A stretch of DNA of 49,521 nucleotides from Caryophanales bacterium UBA3668. GTDB lineage: Bacteria; Bacillota_I; Bacilli_A; RFN20; CAG-826. The stretch lies in assembly GCA_002373085.1 (NCBI GenBank), contig DFJP01000083.1:1-49521 (forward strand), given 5' to 3'. The translations under genes were made by a program, and so were the position numbers. Under the pieces are notes generated by a model that was not told where the DNA came from, did no database searches, and saw nothing but the letters and a program-made list of their open reading frames with translations. Below, in pieces: positions 8,293-18,051 of this stretch. The first letter of the stretch is position 1. Each line of letters starts with the position of its first letter.

Positions 8293-9308
8293 TATTTTTT
8301 GCCTCCTAATAAATGATTAATCAAATCATTTTTATTAACGGTCGCTAAACAGATGCATTGATCTCCCGCTCCATAATAGATATAGAGTTCATCTTTAACT
8401 TCCACAATACCAGTTGGGAAGACACATCCTGCGTAGAATCCGTCAGTCTCAAACGGGAATTCTGGTTCCATTAAGAAATCATCTGTTTTAGCAATAATCT
8501 TTCTTGGATCATCTAAATCAAGAAGCATCGCTCCAACACGGTAATTCTTATCTTTAGAAGAAACCCCGTGATAAATGAATAACCAACCTTTATCGGTTTT
8601 GATTGGAGGACAGCTACCTCCAACTTTTTCTGCTTCCCAATCTTCTTTTCCTTGATAGAGAAGTTCTTCTTCACGTGGCCATTCAAGTAAGTCGTTAGAG
8701 AAAGAGATCCACATTGATGGTTTTTCACATGGATATCCTTTTCCGCACTTATTCATTGCACGGGAAATCTTAACGTATTTGCCATTTACTCTTTCTGGGA
8801 AGAGGATGACATCACGGTCATCAAATCTCGAATCGGTAATTCGACCGAGTTTCTTCCAGTTTTTGAGGTCTTTAGAAACCGCTAAATGGGTTTCAGTATC
8901 GTTATAGATAAGGACTCTTGGTCCAGCCTTTGGTTGGAAGCCAAAGTATTTTTTATCTTCTCTCCAATATTGTCCTGGAGCAAATGGACGAGAAGCATAT
9001 GTTAAGAAATAATAGTCGTCAATTTTGACTAAACGTGGATCTTCCACTCCTCCACCATCTGCACCATTAACGTCTGGGGCGATAAGTGGTTTATCACTTT
9101 GTCGAGTAAAGTGGATACCATCTTTTGATGTTGCTAAACCTAAATAGATATAGTGTTGCGCATCATTTCCTGCTGCTCTATAGAGCATGTAGAAAGTTTG
9201 ATCTTCATCGTTATAAATAACAGCAGGGTTTAAAACGCATAATTCTTCCCAAGAATTCTTTTCATTTTTGGTAAGGATTGGATTGTTAATGTATTTATTA
9301 AGTTTCAT
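8292..9308 (-). CDS. GH130 beta-mannoside phosphorylase or mannosidase (338 aa)
   Basis: A five-bladed propeller enzyme of family GH130 is indicated by NNPILTKNEKNSWE near the start, GGGVEDPRLV near residue 90 (the VEDPR Asp is the family's catalytic acid), DRDVILFPE and a late PTGIVEVKDELYIYYGAGD strand. There is no signal peptide, so it acts in the cytoplasm. GH130 enzymes mostly phosphorolyse beta-linked mannosides to mannose 1-phosphate; some subfamilies hydrolyse them. This copy differs clearly from the second one at 17061-18044, so the two probably split different linkages or acceptors. It sits between the large binding lipoprotein and the SGNH lipoprotein, 14 bases after the former. 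Confidence 0.9.
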   Translation of the reverse strand: MKLNKYINNPILTKNEKNSWEELCVLNPAVIYNDEDQTFYMLYRAAGNDAQHYIYLGLATSKDGIHFTRQSDKPLIAPDVNGADGGGVEDPRLVKIDDYYFLTYASRPFAPGQYWREDKKYFGFQPKAGPRVLIYNDTETHLAVSKDLKNWKKLGRITDSRFDDRDVILFPERVNGKYVKISRAMNKCGKGYPCEKPSMWISFSNDLLEWPREEELLYQGKEDWEAEKVGGSCPPIKTDKGWLFIYHGVSSKDKNYRVGAMLLDLDDPRKIIAKTDDFLMEPEFPFETDGFYAGCVFPTGIVEVKDELYIYYGAGDQCICLATVNKNDLINHLLGGKK

Positions 9309-9322
9309 GATGTTTGTTCTCC

Positions 9323-11995
9323 TTACTCAATGATGGTTCTTGTTTCGGTTGCGTAAGTTAACGCATTATCAAATGTGATGTTATCAACATAGATATATCT
9401 ATTTTGTGAAGTTGTTTCATAACCAACAACACCGAATGAAATACGGCTAATATTCACTAAGTCTTTAACTGTGAATGGTCTTTGGTTACCATTGATTTCT
9501 GAGAAGTGAGAATAACCAATAGCAAATTCAGTCCAGACATTATTAACATTAGAACATGTTGCACGATATTGAAGTGTATTAGTGCCAATCTTCACATAGA
9601 AGTTAATATAGACTGTTGCACCAATATCGGATTTAAGTGAGAATCTAATACCTTTAGCGGTTACGTCACTAGCTAATGTTGGAACGAGGTAATAAGATGG
9701 GGACTCACTATTAGATTTGAATTGGAATTTACCAGAATGATTACCGCCATTAGAAGCAACATCATCAGATAACATTGCATCTTGATAGTCATAATTCTTT
9801 CCGTAATACCAGAAATCAAGTAAATCATTAGTGGTATCGTATCCTTCAAAGTCTTCAACAACTGCTAAACCGTTTTCATCTTGGTGAGTAGCGGTTTCTT
9901 TTAATGTCATAGTTGTTTCAGTTGCGTTGCCTAAATAGAGGTTATCAACGAAGACTGGGTTATCATCGTAATATGTTGGTGAAGGATTACCAGAGAAATC
10001 AAAGTAATAATATTTGAATGAGAATGAAATACTCGCAATATTATCGGAAGTGATTGGGTTTGGAGCGAATGGAACTTCTTCTCTATTAATAAGGATGAAG
10101 TCTTTAAACGCCATATCGTATTCATACCAACTCTTAGCGATTTCAATTAAGATGTAACGATATAATTCACCAGATGCAAGTCTAATAAAGACAGAGACAT
10201 CAGGAGAGACGCTTTCTAAGTAGTCGAATTTTTCATTACCGCTCTTAATGGAAGCATCTTTCATCATCATCTTGAATGAGGTGAAGCTATTATCTGTAGT
10301 TCCTACTGGGATTGTGTAAGTAGCTTCTGCCATATCAGCTTTATATTCAAATTGTCCGCAGTAAACATTACCTTTGGTAAGGAGTTTGTTTTCGGAATTT
10401 AATGAAATGAATTCGTCTTTGTTTTGATCTGTCGCATCCCAAATGAAATATAACTCATTTGTGTACTTATATTGGTCAAAGTTTTCAATTAAACCATTAC
10501 TAGCAATACTTCTATAATTTTCAGTCTTATAGTCTTTAGTCCAAACAATTTCAAAGTCTTTGAAGTAGATAGAACCTTCTGAATAAATTCCTTCTAGACC
10601 AAATTGTAAGTTCTTAATGAAGTAGAATTGACGTTTTCCATCAGCTTGGATTGCGGATTTCGCAAACGCTTTAAATGGAATAACGATATCAAGATATTCT
10701 CCTGCAGTAAGTGACTTATATGGCACTTTGTAGGAATATCTATCAGTGTCTTCTTCATAGATTCTAAGGATAAGGTTAGTGAATGAATTACCTGTATATT
10801 TAACAGACATCTTCACCGCATCTCCTGCTGCAAAGAATCTATTAACGTTGAGTTTAGCAAAGCCGTATCCGTTAATCTTTTCTTTACCTGGAGTGCCTGA
10901 TCCATAGTAATCAAGTTTTAATTCATAGTCATCAGTGATTGTTTTATCGAATGTATATGATTCATATACCCAACTATCTTCACTATAATCATTGAAGTTG
11001 AGCTTATCGATAAAGTAATGACGATAATTATCATATTTAATCGCTTTTGGGTTTGATAAAAGGAGGACACCATCACCAAATGTTTTCTCAAAAACGATTT
11101 CAAAATATTTGATTCTTTCGTAATCGAAAGTCTCGTTATTAACAGGAACGTCTCTTGTTCTTTGGATGAATTCATCAAATCTTAAAATAACCGATTGTTT
11201 AGCGTTAGTAGAGATTTGAACTGGCATATACCAATATTCATTATCACGGTCGACTAAACGAACTAAGATTTGTGCATCTTGTCCAGCGTAGAACATGTTG
11301 AAGAACAAAGCGTCTGTTCCATAAATACTCTTTTCAATAGTCTTAGTAACGACAATCCATCCATCACTTTCAGGAATGCCTCTACTTGTGTCTTCTTTAG
11401 TGAAGGAAACCACTAAGGAATCTTCACCATTATCAAAGAAGTCATTATCATCAATAGAAATATCTGCTGGTGAACCGACTGAGTGGAGTAACCAATCATC
11501 TGCGTCACCAATTGAGAATTCCACTTCCTCTACAGTAGCAGCCTCAACAAAGAAGCGGTATGTAGAAGTAGAGAGTTTAAATGAACTACTATCGTTATAC
11601 GCAAATACTCTCCAATAGTAGAAAGTGTTCTTAAAGATGAATTGAGAGTAAATCTTCAAACTATTTGTAGATAAGTTACTTCTTGAGTAATAATCGATAC
11701 TTGGGTTGCCAGAGACAAAGAGTTCACTTGAACAAATCTCTAATGTGTATTTAGTGGCGTTAGGACAAGCTTCCCAACTAAATTCAGAGAATGATTGTCC
11801 AACTGCTCCATCAAATGGAGACACTAAGTCAAATGTACCAAGTTCACTAGTAACTTTTGTTGGTTCAAAAGTATTACTTTCTAAAGTATTGAAATCAATT
11901 TCTTTTCTAGCGTCGACTCTAACGGCAGAAGCGACACCACAAGAAACTAAACCAAATAATGTTGCTACTAAGATAGCGGTATTAAACTTTTTCAT
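9323..11995 (-). CDS. Large multimodular carbohydrate-binding-like lipoprotein (890 aa)
   Basis: The lipobox is GLVSCG at about residues 16-20. After a linker comes a fibronectin-III-like module (SPFDGAVGQSFSEFSWEACPNATKYTLEI, about residues 58-150), then about four jelly-roll-like modules, each roughly 160-180 residues, ending in strands such as YFEIVFEK, FKDFEIVW, VFVDNLYLGN and YIYVDNITFDN. The last begins DFEGYDTTNDLLDFW. These patterns recall CBM11/CIA30-like binding modules, and no catalytic signature is visible. The start codon overlaps the stop of the upstream hydrolase by one base (TAATG). A role in holding long glycans at the surface for the adjacent hydrolase is inferred. Confidence 0.75.
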   Translation of the reverse strand: MKKFNTAILVATLFGLVSCGVASAVRVDARKEIDFNTLESNTFEPTKVTSELGTFDLVSPFDGAVGQSFSEFSWEACPNATKYTLEICSSELFVSGNPSIDYYSRSNLSTNSLKIYSQFIFKNTFYYWRVFAYNDSSSFKLSTSTYRFFVEAATVEEVEFSIGDADDWLLHSVGSPADISIDDNDFFDNGEDSLVVSFTKEDTSRGIPESDGWIVVTKTIEKSIYGTDALFFNMFYAGQDAQILVRLVDRDNEYWYMPVQISTNAKQSVILRFDEFIQRTRDVPVNNETFDYERIKYFEIVFEKTFGDGVLLLSNPKAIKYDNYRHYFIDKLNFNDYSEDSWVYESYTFDKTITDDYELKLDYYGSGTPGKEKINGYGFAKLNVNRFFAAGDAVKMSVKYTGNSFTNLILRIYEEDTDRYSYKVPYKSLTAGEYLDIVIPFKAFAKSAIQADGKRQFYFIKNLQFGLEGIYSEGSIYFKDFEIVWTKDYKTENYRSIASNGLIENFDQYKYTNELYFIWDATDQNKDEFISLNSENKLLTKGNVYCGQFEYKADMAEATYTIPVGTTDNSFTSFKMMMKDASIKSGNEKFDYLESVSPDVSVFIRLASGELYRYILIEIAKSWYEYDMAFKDFILINREEVPFAPNPITSDNIASISFSFKYYYFDFSGNPSPTYYDDNPVFVDNLYLGNATETTMTLKETATHQDENGLAVVEDFEGYDTTNDLLDFWYYGKNYDYQDAMLSDDVASNGGNHSGKFQFKSNSESPSYYLVPTLASDVTAKGIRFSLKSDIGATVYINFYVKIGTNTLQYRATCSNVNNVWTEFAIGYSHFSEINGNQRPFTVKDLVNISRISFGVVGYETTSQNRYIYVDNITFDNALTYATETRTIIE

Positions 11996-13554
11996 TATTT
12001 GAGCTCCGTATTAGAAACAACAATCACTGTGTTAGGAGCGAATTGAAGTTCTAACTTCTTGTTTAATGAACCATCAATAACATAGTTAGGAACAATATAG
12101 CCGTCAGATCCTAATAAATATGAATCGTTATTGAAATTGTAAATGTAAAGTTTATCACCACGGACTTCGTCATCGAGATAGAAAGTCTTAGTGACAGTTT
12201 TTAAAGAAGCATTAACAGCAGCAAACCCACCTTTAGAACCATCTTGAGAGATAGTTGCAATGCTTCTAAAGGAATTATCTAATTCAGTGTTATTTTGAAT
12301 TGGAGAATAAATCTTATTTCCTTTTTTAAATAAGTGAGTAAGTAAAGAAGAAGAGTGATACCAAGGTCTTAATTCTTGTTTATCAGCGCTTGCTTCCGCT
12401 AAAGAGGAGAACATTCCCCATTCTTTTGGATAAGTTGCACTAGCAGTGTACATGAAGTGCATTGCGTCATCGAAATCCCAATAGCAAATTCCATCCATTC
12501 CACTAGCTAAGCATTGGATAGTGAAATCTGCCATTCTAATCGCGTAGGAAGTTGTCGCAATCGCGGTTTGGCTATCTAAAGCAGTTTTACCATCGATAAA
12601 GCCAGATTCCCAAACTTCAAATGGACGACCTTTTCCAAATTCTGGGTCGATCTTTTTCACGTTCTTCGCTAATTCTCTAAGGTTATTAAGTGTGATACCA
12701 CGGTCAACTTCAATATTTGATAAATAGAAGTGTGCACCATAATCAGCAACATAACCTGGAATTCGATTAGCGATATTTGTGAAATATTCATCACATCCTC
12801 TATATCCAGTTGTGTCTCCACCAATGATACCAATTTTGGTTAATCCAATATCATCCAAGGCCTTTCTTACGTTTTTAACGCCTTGCTCCCAGATTTCATA
12901 GGTGTTGTTATAGTTTTTAGAACTACCTTTTGCACCAGTTAAGTTTGGTTCGTTGGAGTTAACAAACCATTTAATGCATGAATAACCTTTTTCATTGACT
13001 AAGAAGTTTAAGACGTCAGCGGTAATCTTTGCCCATCTGATATCACTAGTAACTTCCTCCATCATTCCCCAAACGTCATTATTTAATTGACCAATAACGT
13101 TCCACGCTCCAAAAGCAACATCGATTCCGTTCTTTTGCGAGTAGTCGAGGATTTCAAGCATATTGAGGGCATATTTATTAGTAAAGTTATATGTCCAAGT
13201 ATCATCGCTATGATCGTTATTCCCTTTATCATCAAAGTTTTGGCAGAACCAGTCATAATTGATCATGAGTCTGATTCTTGCAGCACCAAAGTGGTCCATA
13301 TGGTCGATGATTTTTTCCCATCCGCCATCAATGAGCTTATCAGTGTCTTCATAGGCACCCCACTCAACACCAATACCACCAAATTTATCGTTGATAATGT
13401 CGTCTTCCGTGAATGCGATGTTATCTTTATCGATTTGGTCGATTGGAATTATTTCTTCTGGTTTTTCACTAGGTGTGTCATTACCTTGGCATGATAAAAG
13501 AGAAGTCAAAGCAACGAGTCCAATTAATGATCCTTTGATGATTCTCTTTTTCAT
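11995..13554 (-). CDS. Clan GH-A glycoside hydrolase lipoprotein (519 aa)
   Basis: The lipobox is SLLSC. The body reads as a (beta/alpha)8 barrel of clan GH-A: GGIGVEWGAY at the first strand, RIRLMINYDW, then NSNEPNLTG with the likely acid/base Glu202, and FEVWESG with the likely nucleophile Glu316, followed by GICYWDFDD. The spacing of 114 residues fits the clan. I cannot place it in a family with certainty; GH39, GH30 and GH5 relatives are all possible. It is probably the surface endo- or exo-hydrolase that produces oligosaccharides for the LplABC importer encoded just upstream. An AGGAG site precedes the start. The clan call is fairly secure; the family and substrate are open. Confidence 0.8.
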   Translation of the reverse strand: MKKRIIKGSLIGLVALTSLLSCQGNDTPSEKPEEIIPIDQIDKDNIAFTEDDIINDKFGGIGVEWGAYEDTDKLIDGGWEKIIDHMDHFGAARIRLMINYDWFCQNFDDKGNNDHSDDTWTYNFTNKYALNMLEILDYSQKNGIDVAFGAWNVIGQLNNDVWGMMEEVTSDIRWAKITADVLNFLVNEKGYSCIKWFVNSNEPNLTGAKGSSKNYNNTYEIWEQGVKNVRKALDDIGLTKIGIIGGDTTGYRGCDEYFTNIANRIPGYVADYGAHFYLSNIEVDRGITLNNLRELAKNVKKIDPEFGKGRPFEVWESGFIDGKTALDSQTAIATTSYAIRMADFTIQCLASGMDGICYWDFDDAMHFMYTASATYPKEWGMFSSLAEASADKQELRPWYHSSSLLTHLFKKGNKIYSPIQNNTELDNSFRSIATISQDGSKGGFAAVNASLKTVTKTFYLDDEVRGDKLYIYNFNNDSYLLGSDGYIVPNYVIDGSLNKKLELQFAPNTVIVVSNTELK

Positions 13555-13572
13555 TTCTAATTCTCCTGATGT

Positions 13573-15159
13573 TTATTTATTTAATGTCGTATTGATTTCG
13601 TTTAAGACTTCACTCCAAGGATAACCAAATGATGATCTGAAGTTATCAACTGACATAGTTCCTAAGCAAACGTTCATTGCTCCAATAAGAGCGTTGGTTC
13701 TCATTCCTTCGGAAAATTTGGATTTAAGTGGAGTGTTAAGCCACATAACTTCATCGCTTTCCTTAAGAACTCTAAGTTGTCCGTTAGTGTAAGCAGTCTT
13801 CATTTGGGCTTCCCAATCGTTTAAATAATTAATTGCGAACTCTTCAACAGTTGGGTCATTCGCTAAAGTGTCATAACCTAAAGAGGCTAAGTATCTTAAA
13901 GCTTTTGGACCATTTTGTCTTTCGATTGGTTTTCCATCAGAGTCATACCATCTTTCTGGTACGAGATTGATTTCTCCAGTAACTGGATCTTTAGTGTAGT
14001 CGTAACCTTCTTCGCCATACATCGCGTATGCGGTTCCTTCTTCACCAAGCAACCAATCAAGGATATCTAAAATCTTTTCTAATTTTGTATCACTGATTTT
14101 GAAATCAAATAAAGTCATAGAGAACCAGTTATCTGTTCCTTCTAAACAATATTGACCATCTTCATTTTTAATCTTCATGAGCGCGGTTGCGTCATTTAAG
14201 AAGTTAATGTCTTTATCTGGATTTAGCTCTTCGATTCTATTTCTTGTTGCTTTGTAGTTAGAATATGAAACGTTTTCATATAAAACTCCAAATTTAGAAG
14301 AGCAATAGAATTCTCTAGCGTCACCATCTCTAAGAGTGTTTGGTGAAAGGTAATAATAACCTCTAGATTGGAATTCTCTAGCTTTAGTTAAACCTTCAAT
14401 ATAAGCATCGGTTGTGTAGTTATTAACATATTTACCACTTGCATCTTGAGCGTAGCAGTGAGGAACTTGCTTATAGAAGTTAGTAATACTTGGATAACCC
14501 CATTCAACATCGCAAAGAGCGTATTGTCCTTTTGTGGTGTCTAAGTGGGATTTAAATGTTTCTAACAATGTTTCAAATTGTGACCAAGTATATTCATCGT
14601 TTTCTTGATAAACACCCCATTGTTTGGCCCAGTCTCTACGATACATATATGTAAATGGAGAGAAGTTTGTGGAGAAATCACTGGTGTTCTTAGCAATTGG
14701 AATACCATATAATTTTCCATTAATTTTTAAAGCATCGATATTAGAAGTATGATCGATGACATTTTTAAGATTTGGCCATCTTGTTAAATCATCTGGTAAT
14801 GGTTTAAGAATTTCTTCGTTAGCCCATTCACAGTAGTAGTTAACAAAGTTATAGTTAGTAATGTTCGCGTGGAATACATCATGACAGTTATCACCATTAA
14901 CTTCACCATTAACTTGTTCACTCCAGTTTGCATAGTTATATGGTTGGAAAGTAATGCGAACTTTGAATTTCTTTTCAAGTTGTTCTTGGTAATAGTCACC
15001 ACCAGAATACTTATCAAAATACAAATGTCTCATATCGATGAGGAGGTTGCCATCCTTGTCGTATGTGTCAGTTTTCATTTGTCTTTGTCCACAGCCAGTC
15101 ATTGAAAGTGAGCTAAATACTAGTCCCACTGTTCCTAATAATAAAGTTTGTTTACGCAT
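13573..15159 (-). CDS. Extracellular solute-binding lipoprotein, LplA type (528 aa)
   Basis: A signal peptide with lipobox SMTGC starts the protein, and the length (528) fits the large LplA-type oligosaccharide-binding proteins. Typical features are DVFHANITNYNFVNYYCEWANEEILKPLPDDL (the 'site then goal' stretch), KINGKLYGIPIAKNT, MYRRDWAKQWGV and a late EEGTAYAMYGEEGYDY. It should deliver oligosaccharides to the two permeases encoded directly upstream. A perfect AGGAGG precedes the ATG, and 18 bases separate it from the permease gene. Substrate is not readable from sequence; the GH130 neighbours suggest manno-oligosaccharides. Confidence 0.92.
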   Translation of the reverse strand: MRKQTLLLGTVGLVFSSLSMTGCGQRQMKTDTYDKDGNLLIDMRHLYFDKYSGGDYYQEQLEKKFKVRITFQPYNYANWSEQVNGEVNGDNCHDVFHANITNYNFVNYYCEWANEEILKPLPDDLTRWPNLKNVIDHTSNIDALKINGKLYGIPIAKNTSDFSTNFSPFTYMYRRDWAKQWGVYQENDEYTWSQFETLLETFKSHLDTTKGQYALCDVEWGYPSITNFYKQVPHCYAQDASGKYVNNYTTDAYIEGLTKAREFQSRGYYYLSPNTLRDGDAREFYCSSKFGVLYENVSYSNYKATRNRIEELNPDKDINFLNDATALMKIKNEDGQYCLEGTDNWFSMTLFDFKISDTKLEKILDILDWLLGEEGTAYAMYGEEGYDYTKDPVTGEINLVPERWYDSDGKPIERQNGPKALRYLASLGYDTLANDPTVEEFAINYLNDWEAQMKTAYTNGQLRVLKESDEVMWLNTPLKSKFSEGMRTNALIGAMNVCLGTMSVDNFRSSFGYPWSEVLNEINTTLNK

Positions 15160-15177
15160 ATTAATTCCTCCTAGCTT

Positions 15178-16083
15178 TTAGCCTTTAATTGCGCCCACAA
15201 CGATGCCCTTTACAAAGAACCTTTGTAAGAATGGGTATAAGCACATCATTGGAATAATTGTGAAGAAAATAGCAGCAGTCTTTAAGCTTTCAGAGTTAAC
15301 CTTGGCAGGGTTAGGACTCACGATGCTACTACTTTGAGTCATGACGATATCTTGTAATACTTGTTGTAAGGTCTTAATGCTCTCATCACTATTGAATAGC
15401 ATACCGTTATACCAAGAGTTCCAGTTACCAACAGCAAAGAATAGACCGATTGTCGCAAGCATTGGTAATGATAATGGGAGGAAGATTTTCACAAAGATTT
15501 GAATATCGTTCGCTCCATCTATTTTTGCGCTTTCTTCGAGTTCTTTTGGTAAAGAAGCGAAGTAGTTACGCATTAATAACATATTGAAAGTATCAATCGC
15601 TCCAGGAATGATCATAACCCAAATAGAGTTCATCATACCTAAGCTCTTAATTAATAAATAATAAGGAACAAGACCGCCACCAAAGAACATTGTGACCAAG
15701 ATCATGTTCATAACAAAATTCTTACCTAACCAGTCTTTTCTACTTAAAGCGTAACCGGTAATAACAGTGAAGAATAATTGATAAGTTGTACCACCAAATA
15801 AAAGGATAAGAGTGATACCTAAACCATTCCAAATACGTTTCTCGGAAAAGACTGTTTGATATGATTCAAAAGAAATCTCTGGTGTCCAAAGTAAGACAGG
15901 AGTATCTGCATAGATTGGAGCAGGAGTAATAGAAACGATAAATAAGTAATAGAATGGAACAATAATAAGTAAAGCGTAGACAAGTAAGATGATGAATAAA
16001 ACAACATCGAATCCACCGAATTTAGTGGATGGTCCCGCCTTTTCACGTCTAAGAAGAGGGAGTTTTTCTAATTTGTGTGCCAT
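15178..16083 (-). CDS. Sugar ABC transporter permease, LplC/YtcP type
   Basis: About 301 residues with six transmembrane segments and the EAA-type coupling loop ELEESAKIDGANDIQIFVKIFLPLS. The segment before it (MLLMRNYFASLPKELEESAKIDGAND) and the ending KGIVVGAIKG are typical of the LplC/YtcP branch. I start at the ATG 16083 rather than 27 bases further up: the upstream ATG would lie inside the LplB gene and has no ribosome site, whereas AAAGGGG stands about 12 bases before 16083. It forms the translocation pore with the permease upstream and the binding protein downstream. Confidence 0.92.
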   Translation of the reverse strand: MAHKLEKLPLLRREKAGPSTKFGGFDVVLFIILLVYALLIIVPFYYLFIVSITPAPIYADTPVLLWTPEISFESYQTVFSEKRIWNGLGITLILLFGGTTYQLFFTVITGYALSRKDWLGKNFVMNMILVTMFFGGGLVPYYLLIKSLGMMNSIWVMIIPGAIDTFNMLLMRNYFASLPKELEESAKIDGANDIQIFVKIFLPLSLPMLATIGLFFAVGNWNSWYNGMLFNSDESIKTLQQVLQDIVMTQSSSIVSPNPAKVNSESLKTAAIFFTIIPMMCLYPFLQRFFVKGIVVGAIKG

Positions 16084-16085
16084 AA

Positions 16086-17051
16086 CTAAATAATTCCCCT
16101 TTCTCCACATGCTTTCGCAATTCTATCTGTCACGATAACAAGAATGAATCCGACGACAGACTTAAATAAACCAAGAGCGGTACTTTCACCTTTAGTTAAG
16201 GAACCAGAAGCAAGTGTGCCTTGATAAATAAGAGTGTCAATAATTTGTACATTAGCCATAACCATTGAGTTATGGAGCTGACTTGTCATATTAAAGATTT
16301 GGTCAAAACCCGCCGAGAGAACTCCACCAACAGACATAATGAGGAGAAGAACTGCAGTAGGTCTAATTCCTGGGAGGGTAATGTGCCAAATCTTTTGTAA
16401 ACGCGAAGCGCCGTCTATATCAGCAGCTTCGTATAAATCTGTAGAAATACCAGCCATGGTGGCTAAATAAATAATTGAGCTCCAGCCAGCTTCCTTCCAG
16501 ATATCACTAGCTAAAAGTAATCCGATAAATTTAGGACCGTTAGAGAATAAGTCAAGAGGCTTACCACCAATCATCTCTGAAATATGGCTTACTGTACCAG
16601 TCGAGTTAAAGAGAAGTAAGAACAAAGATGAAACAACAACCCAAGATAAGAAGTGTGGGAAGGTAACAGTGATTTGAACAAACTTCTTAAAGAATCTCAT
16701 TCTTAACTCATTAATGAGAAGGGCAACGAGAATTGCACTGACGAATGAGATGATAATCTTGAGAGAACCAATGAGTAAGGTATTAGGAATTGCTTGCCTA
16801 AAGTTAGGGAAGGCAAATAAGGATTTAAAGTTATCAAATCCAACCCATTGTTGAGTTAAAGAACCCCAGATACCTAGTCTTGGTGAATATTTTGCGAATG
16901 AAAGCAAGATTCCGTACATTGGTGCGTAACAGAATACTGCGTAATAGATAATTGCAGGAATGATCATGAAAATCAAAAAACGAGAAGCACTGAGTTTTCT
17001 CTTCAAAGAATATCTAAAGCCTTGTCGTTCTCTGATTAATACCTTTTCCAT
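16086..17051 (-). CDS. Sugar ABC transporter permease, LplB type (321 aa)
   Basis: This permease has six membrane segments, starting after KRKLSASR, and the EAA loop DLYEAADIDGASRLQKIWHITLPGIRP. The WVGFDNFKSLFAFPNFRQAIPNTLLI stretch after the first segment and the ending IVTDRIAKACGERGII are typical of LplB proteins. It pairs with the LplC-type permease encoded immediately downstream; the MsmX-like ATPase at the operon end would power both. It lies 9 bases after the GH130 gene. Confidence 0.93.
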   Translation of the reverse strand: MEKVLIRERQGFRYSLKRKLSASRFLIFMIIPAIIYYAVFCYAPMYGILLSFAKYSPRLGIWGSLTQQWVGFDNFKSLFAFPNFRQAIPNTLLIGSLKIIISFVSAILVALLINELRMRFFKKFVQITVTFPHFLSWVVVSSLFLLLFNSTGTVSHISEMIGGKPLDLFSNGPKFIGLLLASDIWKEAGWSSIIYLATMAGISTDLYEAADIDGASRLQKIWHITLPGIRPTAVLLLIMSVGGVLSAGFDQIFNMTSQLHNSMVMANVQIIDTLIYQGTLASGSLTKGESTALGLFKSVVGFILVIVTDRIAKACGERGII

Positions 17052-17060
17052 TAGAGCTAA

Positions 17061-18044
17061 TTACCTACCGTTCTTTTTGATGTAATCAACCACTCTATCG
17101 ACTGTAGTAAAGGCAACACTAGTAAAGGTATCTCCACTACCGTAATATAGAGCAATTCTTCCTGTAGGTGCATCGACTAATGCACATGTTGGGAAAATAA
17201 CGTTTGGAACAAAACCAGTGGTTTCATATTCCATTTCAGGAGTGAGTAAGAATGGTTTACATCTTGCAACGACTTTAGATGGATCATTTTTGTCTAAGAT
17301 CATTCCACCAATAGAATAGACGTAACCATTACAAGTACGGTTAACACCGTGGATAAAGAGTAGCCATCCATCATCGAGTTCGATTGGGACTGGGCCTGCT
17401 CCAATTTTTAATGCGCACCACCACTCATAACCTTTTTGAGCAACGACGCGATGTTTTCCCCAATATACCATGTCCTTAGATTGAGAAAGGAAGATATCGC
17501 CAAAGGCGGTATGTCCAGAATCGCTTGGACGAGATAACATGCAATAGTTGTCATTAATCTTTCTTGGGAATAAAACGCCATTGCGGTTATATGGTAAGAA
17601 TGGGTTATCAAATTTAACGAATTTCTTAAAGTCTTTTGTTTTGGCAATAGAAATAGTTGGTCCACATAATTCATCACACCAAACAATGTAATATTCCCCT
17701 TCTAAAGGAATAACACGTGGATCATATTGATATAACGTATCTTCAAGTGGTTTATCATTTTCATCAACGAAGTGGATTCTTTCGCCAATTTCGATATTAA
17801 TGCCATCTTTTGAGTGACCAACATATAAATGTGGGATATCGTCTAAATTATCCCCTCTAAACACTCCAATAAACTCACCATTAAAAGGAACAATCGCGCT
17901 ATTAAATGCGCGAGCAATATCCTTATGTGGGTGACGCTTGATAATAGGATTATTAGAGTATCTCCAAATTGGTCCTTCAAAACCTTTTGGGCATTCCTCC
18001 CATGGCATATTTGGAATAGCCATTCCGTTAACTACTTTGCTCAT
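17061..18044 (-). CDS. GH130 beta-mannoside phosphorylase (327 aa)
   Basis: GH130 features are MPWEECPKGFEGPIWRYSNNPII at the start, RAFNSAIVPFNGEFIGVFRGD, YDPRVIPLEGEYYIVW (the DPR Asp is the catalytic acid of the family), RNGVLFPRKI and PTCALVDAPTGRIALYYGSGD at the end. It is cytoplasmic. The long N-terminus before NNPII is typical of subfamilies that phosphorolyse mannosyl-glucose or mannosyl-N-acetylglucosamine. Products would be mannose 1-phosphate and the acceptor sugar, feeding the mutase at 22129-23805 and then ManA. The ribosome site before ATG 18044 is poor; Met8 is an alternative start. It sits directly downstream of the LacI-type regulator. Confidence 0.9.
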   Translation of the reverse strand: MSKVVNGMAIPNMPWEECPKGFEGPIWRYSNNPIIKRHPHKDIARAFNSAIVPFNGEFIGVFRGDNLDDIPHLYVGHSKDGINIEIGERIHFVDENDKPLEDTLYQYDPRVIPLEGEYYIVWCDELCGPTISIAKTKDFKKFVKFDNPFLPYNRNGVLFPRKINDNYCMLSRPSDSGHTAFGDIFLSQSKDMVYWGKHRVVAQKGYEWWCALKIGAGPVPIELDDGWLLFIHGVNRTCNGYVYSIGGMILDKNDPSKVVARCKPFLLTPEMEYETTGFVPNVIFPTCALVDAPTGRIALYYGSGDTFTSVAFTTVDRVVDYIKKNGR

Positions 18045-18051
18045 AACTATA

